NCBI GenBank assembly: GCA_038496675.1
Contig: CM076669.1
Coordinates: 7,652,719 to 7,716,718, forward strand
Length of the DNA: 64,000 nt
Direction of reading: 5' to 3'
DNA from: Rachycentron canadum
Lineage: Eukaryota; Chordata; Actinopteri; Carangiformes; Rachycentridae
Below, one piece after another: positions 61,774 through 64,000 of the stretch. Both the position numbers and the translations under genes were made by a program. Positions within the stretch are counted from its first letter, which is position 1. The number at the start of each line of letters is the position of its first letter. The notes beneath the pieces are model-generated. The model was not told where the DNA came from, did no database searches, and saw nothing but the letters and a program-made list of their open reading frames with translations.

Positions 61774-64000
61774 GTGTGTGCGTGCGCGTGTGTTTTAATT
61801 AAGGACATGTCTCTGCTGTATCCATTGCTGCAGTATACAGAGCACATGCTGCCAATCAGACACAGACGTGGTGATGACTGTAATCAAGCTCATCTCATCC
61901 TTCTGTTCTTTGTGTTCTGTCACATTTTCACTCCTTTTTTCCTGTAAGATGGATTTTTTAAAATACATTGATGGGTTTGTGAGAGAGAATGTGAGCTAGA
62001 AATATTCTCAATGAGCTTGAACAGCTACATATGTACAGGTATGTGTTATACACCACTAAAGGTCTGTCAGTTTAATGGACTAAGTGTGTGATTTCTTACT
62101 CCAGACTAATGATGAATCCTAAAAGCAGACTAACTTTAAGTAATTTATAGATATATCTCACCCACAGGAGAAATATGCTACTTTATATAGTAGCTTCTGA
62201 TTTAGCCCAGTGGCTTTTAATTGTTGTGGTGAACCTCAGTGTTAGTTAAACAAGTGGCTATATTACAGCACCATTCAGGTAAAGACAGTGGTAATTAGGC
62301 TTGTTCTTGGAGGGGTATACTTAACTAAAGTGCTGAGTCATACTTTCAATTGCACGAGTGTAGATGAATGTGACAGCAGCCAGTGAAAAAGTTTTTATTG
62401 CTGTCATTGCGTGGTAAGAACTTACAACTGTAGCTCAAGAAAACAAAGTATAACTTAATGTGTATTTCAAACTCTCCCTGTATGTTATTTTCCTGATGTG
62501 TTGAATACTGTTTTAATAAAATAATTATAAATTAAACTTAAGTATAGTCACAATAAGGCTTCATCACTTCACCATGATGATGGGGTTCTAAAAGTCTGAG
62601 ACAATTTTTCCATGAGAAAGTGGTCTCAGACTTGTGGACCCCACTATATAAGGCATTATTATCTTTCTTCAATCTACTTCGGCATACTGAACCTTAGGTC
62701 CAGCGTCCCCACGGGGACCTGATAGTCCTGGTGGCCCCTCATCTCCGTCCCTTCCGGGATTCCCTGCTGACCCCTTAAAGCCTGGGAAACCTGGGAAACC
62801 TGCTGTACCCTGAATGAAGCAAGTATAATAACATACCATTACTCCTTTATGTGTAGGAAAATATATAAACACAACATTATATACTTATAGACATCACAAT
62901 ACTCAGAAAAGAATATCATTATTGTGGAAGCTTATCATGGGACAAGTACATAATCATCTGTGTTAATTTAAGCTTAATTTTAAGTTTAATTCATGTGTTA
63001 ATTTACTAACCTTTTCCCCTTTAACCCCTGGATCACCATCAACACCATTTGTTCCTGCTGATCCCTTGTCACCCTAAAATTTAACATCATGAAAAATACA
63101 AATAATAACAAAAATAACATGTATATGTATGTGTTTTGGGGAGGAGAGAAAGAGCAATATGAGCACACTTGAATGTTTACCTTGCGCCCTGTAATTCCAT
63201 TCAGTCCAGGTATACCAGGGGTGCCGGAGAACCCCATATCTCCCTGATATATAAAGACACCACGTTAACCATGTGACATACACAGAGTTATCTAGCTTGC
63301 TGATGGCATTTCTTCAAGAGACATTGTTAGATTCTTCTTTGGTCTAATGAGAATCTAATTAAGACCCGACCTTTTCTCCATCCAGGCCTGGACTCCCAAT
63401 GTGTCCAGGGAAACCTCTGAAACCCTGGAAAAAAGCAGGTCACACAACTTAAAATTCAAGTAGGGAAAAAAACAAGCAGTGGAACAACTGTGACCAACAA
63501 TAAATGTCTCAACCTTCTCCCCTTTCTCCCCTTTGTCTCCTGGTAAGCCTGGTTCTCCTGGATTACCCTGTGTAAAAATACAATAAGGAAATGAGAGAGA
63601 AAATAAGTAAACGAGATAATGTTGAATCTTTAAGAACTAAAAGAATCACTTTGATTATATATTGTTTTTCTGTGTACCTGACCACCCTTTTGGCCTTGGA
63701 GTCCTATATCTCCTTTGTCTCCTTTGGCCCCATCCACTCCATGGTCTCCATTGTGACCCTTAAATCACACCATGTGTACTATTGTATGAGATACCCTCAA
63801 GTTATACTAAGTTTTGCATCCAAAATGTTGCATATTAAAAATAAAATATTGTTTGTTTATGTACCATCACTCCATTGAGTCCTGGCTCTCCTGGATCTCC
63901 CTGTAGAAAAGAAGCCTTTGTCATACACAGCAGTGTAGTAATAAAGTATTGGATGATCAACAGTGTAGTGTTAAGATATTCAGATGACACCTTACTTACC
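55554..64000 (-). CDS. Collagen type VII alpha-1-like chain, 3' part (truncated by window edge)
   Basis: Extracellular collagen; collagen VII forms the anchoring fibrils that attach basement membrane to stroma. In transcript order the window holds eight Gly-X-Y exons (63865-63900 to 62693-62809, then 61386-61463), a last 54-nt helical exon (60384-60437), a non-collagenous NC2 region (60207-60255, 58552-58776, 56244-56315) and a Kunitz exon (55554-55735) ending at TGA 55554-55556. All joins keep phase. The order of helix, a short AEEVKELVTQEVAEKC segment, an acidic EEEEYG-type linker and a Kunitz domain at the very end fits the human COL7A1 C-terminus. COL28 and COL6A3, which also carry Kunitz domains, have vWA or FN3 domains before it, absent here. 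The 5' part lies beyond 64000, where position 64000 is the last base of one more exon. Confidence 0.85.
56244..60255 (-). CDS. NC2 exons of the collagen VII-like chain
   Basis: Exons 60207-60255 (AEEVKELVTQEVAEKC), 58552-58776 (75 codons beginning GLEYKFMVKSVDPDG, with an acidic block EQVEEEEYGD) and 56244-56315 (DSLDGGTVEWGQRKKRRVFG). The first segment aligns to the human NC2 start (TEDDIRGFVRQEMSQHCAC). The acidic Glu/Tyr block lies where human COL7A1 has its EEEERV...EYSEY region. RKKRR just before the Kunitz domain is a potential proprotein-convertase site. Large introns (1.4-2.2 kb) separate these exons. Confidence 0.85.
57220..57345. repeat. Dispersed repeat copy in a collagen intron
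   Basis: It contains AGCTAGTGAACATAG and ACTGCCCCTGAGTGGCCA, blocks shared with the stretch at about 60960-61185 (AGCTGGTGAACATAGC, ACTGCCCCTGCGTGGCCA). The order and spacing are similar, so both are probably copies of one interspersed repeat; its class is unknown. Confidence 0.55.
58989..59027. repeat. (AT)n microsatellite
   Basis: About 19 AT units in a collagen intron (58777-60206). Confidence 0.97.
60029..60056. repeat. (CA)n microsatellite
   Basis: About 14 CA units in the same collagen intron. It explains the Cys-Val open frames on the minus strand. Confidence 0.97.
60384..60437 (-). CDS. Last triple-helix exon of the collagen VII-like chain
   Basis: 54 nt: GIVGAGGAKGEKGEPGLS, six Gly-led triplets, donor GTATGT after TCA. 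It joins in phase 0 to the NC2 exon starting AEEVKELV. Confidence 0.9.
60960..61185. repeat. Dispersed repeat copy in a collagen intron (second copy)
   Basis: It shares AGCTGGTGAACATAGC and ACTGCCCCTGCGTGGCCA with the copy at 57220-57345. A poly-A-rich stretch at 60935-60962 lies at one end. Confidence 0.55.
61386..61463 (-). CDS. Collagen VII-like exon with Gly-X-Y interruption and a cysteine
   Basis: 78 nt, from an acceptor CAG to donor GTGAGA. It reads GERGRRGRP, then KQCQR, then GAPGIPGKRGDT. The KQCQR segment breaks the triplet pattern and adds a cysteine. It is followed in phase by the 54-nt exon 60384-60437. A flanking 4-kb region of introns has no other exon that I can see. Confidence 0.85.
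61728..61794. repeat. (TG)n microsatellite, interrupted by CG
   Basis: TG units with a few CG interruptions in the collagen intron 61464-62692. Confidence 0.95.
62581..62643. repeat. Imperfect inverted repeat / hairpin
   Basis: The left arm TGGGGTTCTAAAAGTCTGAG begins at 62581 and the right arm ending GTGGACCCCA closes at 62643. Outer 6 bp and inner 11 bp (AAGTCTGAGAC with GTCTCAGACTT) pair perfectly, with a 20-nt loop. It could be a pre-miRNA-like hairpin or a small element remnant. Confidence 0.75.
62693..63900 (-). CDS. Collagen VII-like triple-helix exons (seven)
   Basis: Exons in transcript order: 63865-63900 (36 nt), 63678-63758 (81), 63514-63567 (54), 63371-63424 (54), 63181-63243 (63), 63011-63073 (63) and 62693-62809 (117). 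All sizes are multiples of nine, each exon starts with a Gly codon in phase 0, and the repeats are uninterrupted Gly-X-Y (for example GDPGEPGLNGVM, GFRGFPGHIGSPGLDGEK). This is the classic collagen exon rule. The donors GTCGGG (63371-63424 exon) and GTTCAG (62693-62809 exon) are weak. Confidence 0.93.

Noticed and set aside
55554..64000. Assignment of the collagen gene to COL28A1 or COL6A3
   Set aside because: Both carry a C-terminal Kunitz domain but have vWA or FN3 domains before it. Here a short NC2 with an acidic block links the helix to the Kunitz domain, as in COL7A1.

Overview
This window is vertebrate nuclear DNA, almost certainly from a teleost fish. The genes are intron-rich with GT-AG borders, vertebrate-type promoters and 3' UTRs, many CA/TG/AT microsatellites, and a decayed fish-type LINE fragment. 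It holds five protein-coding genes. I found no operons, prokaryotic features, CRISPR arrays, rRNA or tRNA genes.

Layout. 1-7147: upstream DNA or, more likely, the last part of the first (5' UTR) intron of a plasma-membrane Ca2+-ATPase gene. 7148-~35330, plus strand: atp2b1 (PMCA1), 20 constitutive coding exons plus one alternatively spliced exon. The constitutive exons sum to 3747 nt (1248 aa). 35330-37240: intergenic, with a ~64-bp minisatellite. ~37240-41850, plus strand: mest, an alpha/beta hydrolase; 11 coding exons, 981 nt (326 aa), with a probable GC-AG first coding intron. ~41915-48885, minus strand: copg2 (coatomer gamma-2), 24 coding exons, 2622 nt (873 aa). It lies tail-to-tail with mest, the same order seen around human MEST/COPG2. 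50680-~52050, minus strand: a urocortin-3-like neuropeptide gene with its CDS in one exon. 52050-55200: intergenic, with a LINE relic. 55200-64000, minus strand: the 3' part of a collagen VII alpha-1-like gene (Gly-X-Y exons, NC2 domain, C-terminal Kunitz domain), cut by the window edge.

The genes do not form one pathway: they cover Ca2+ extrusion at the plasma membrane, an ER/Golgi-type hydrolase, the COPI coat, a CRF-family peptide hormone, and an anchoring-fibril-type collagen. Exon borders were placed by reading splice sites and checking reading phase; all three complete multi-exon CDS models sum to a multiple of three.

I found no clearly new biological system. The best leads are the conserved nested splice donors at PMCA1 site C, the GC-AG intron in mest, the altered cysteine pattern and basic cleavage motif at the collagen C-terminus, three Pumilio-type octamers in the atp2b1 3' UTR, and a hairpin in a collagen intron.
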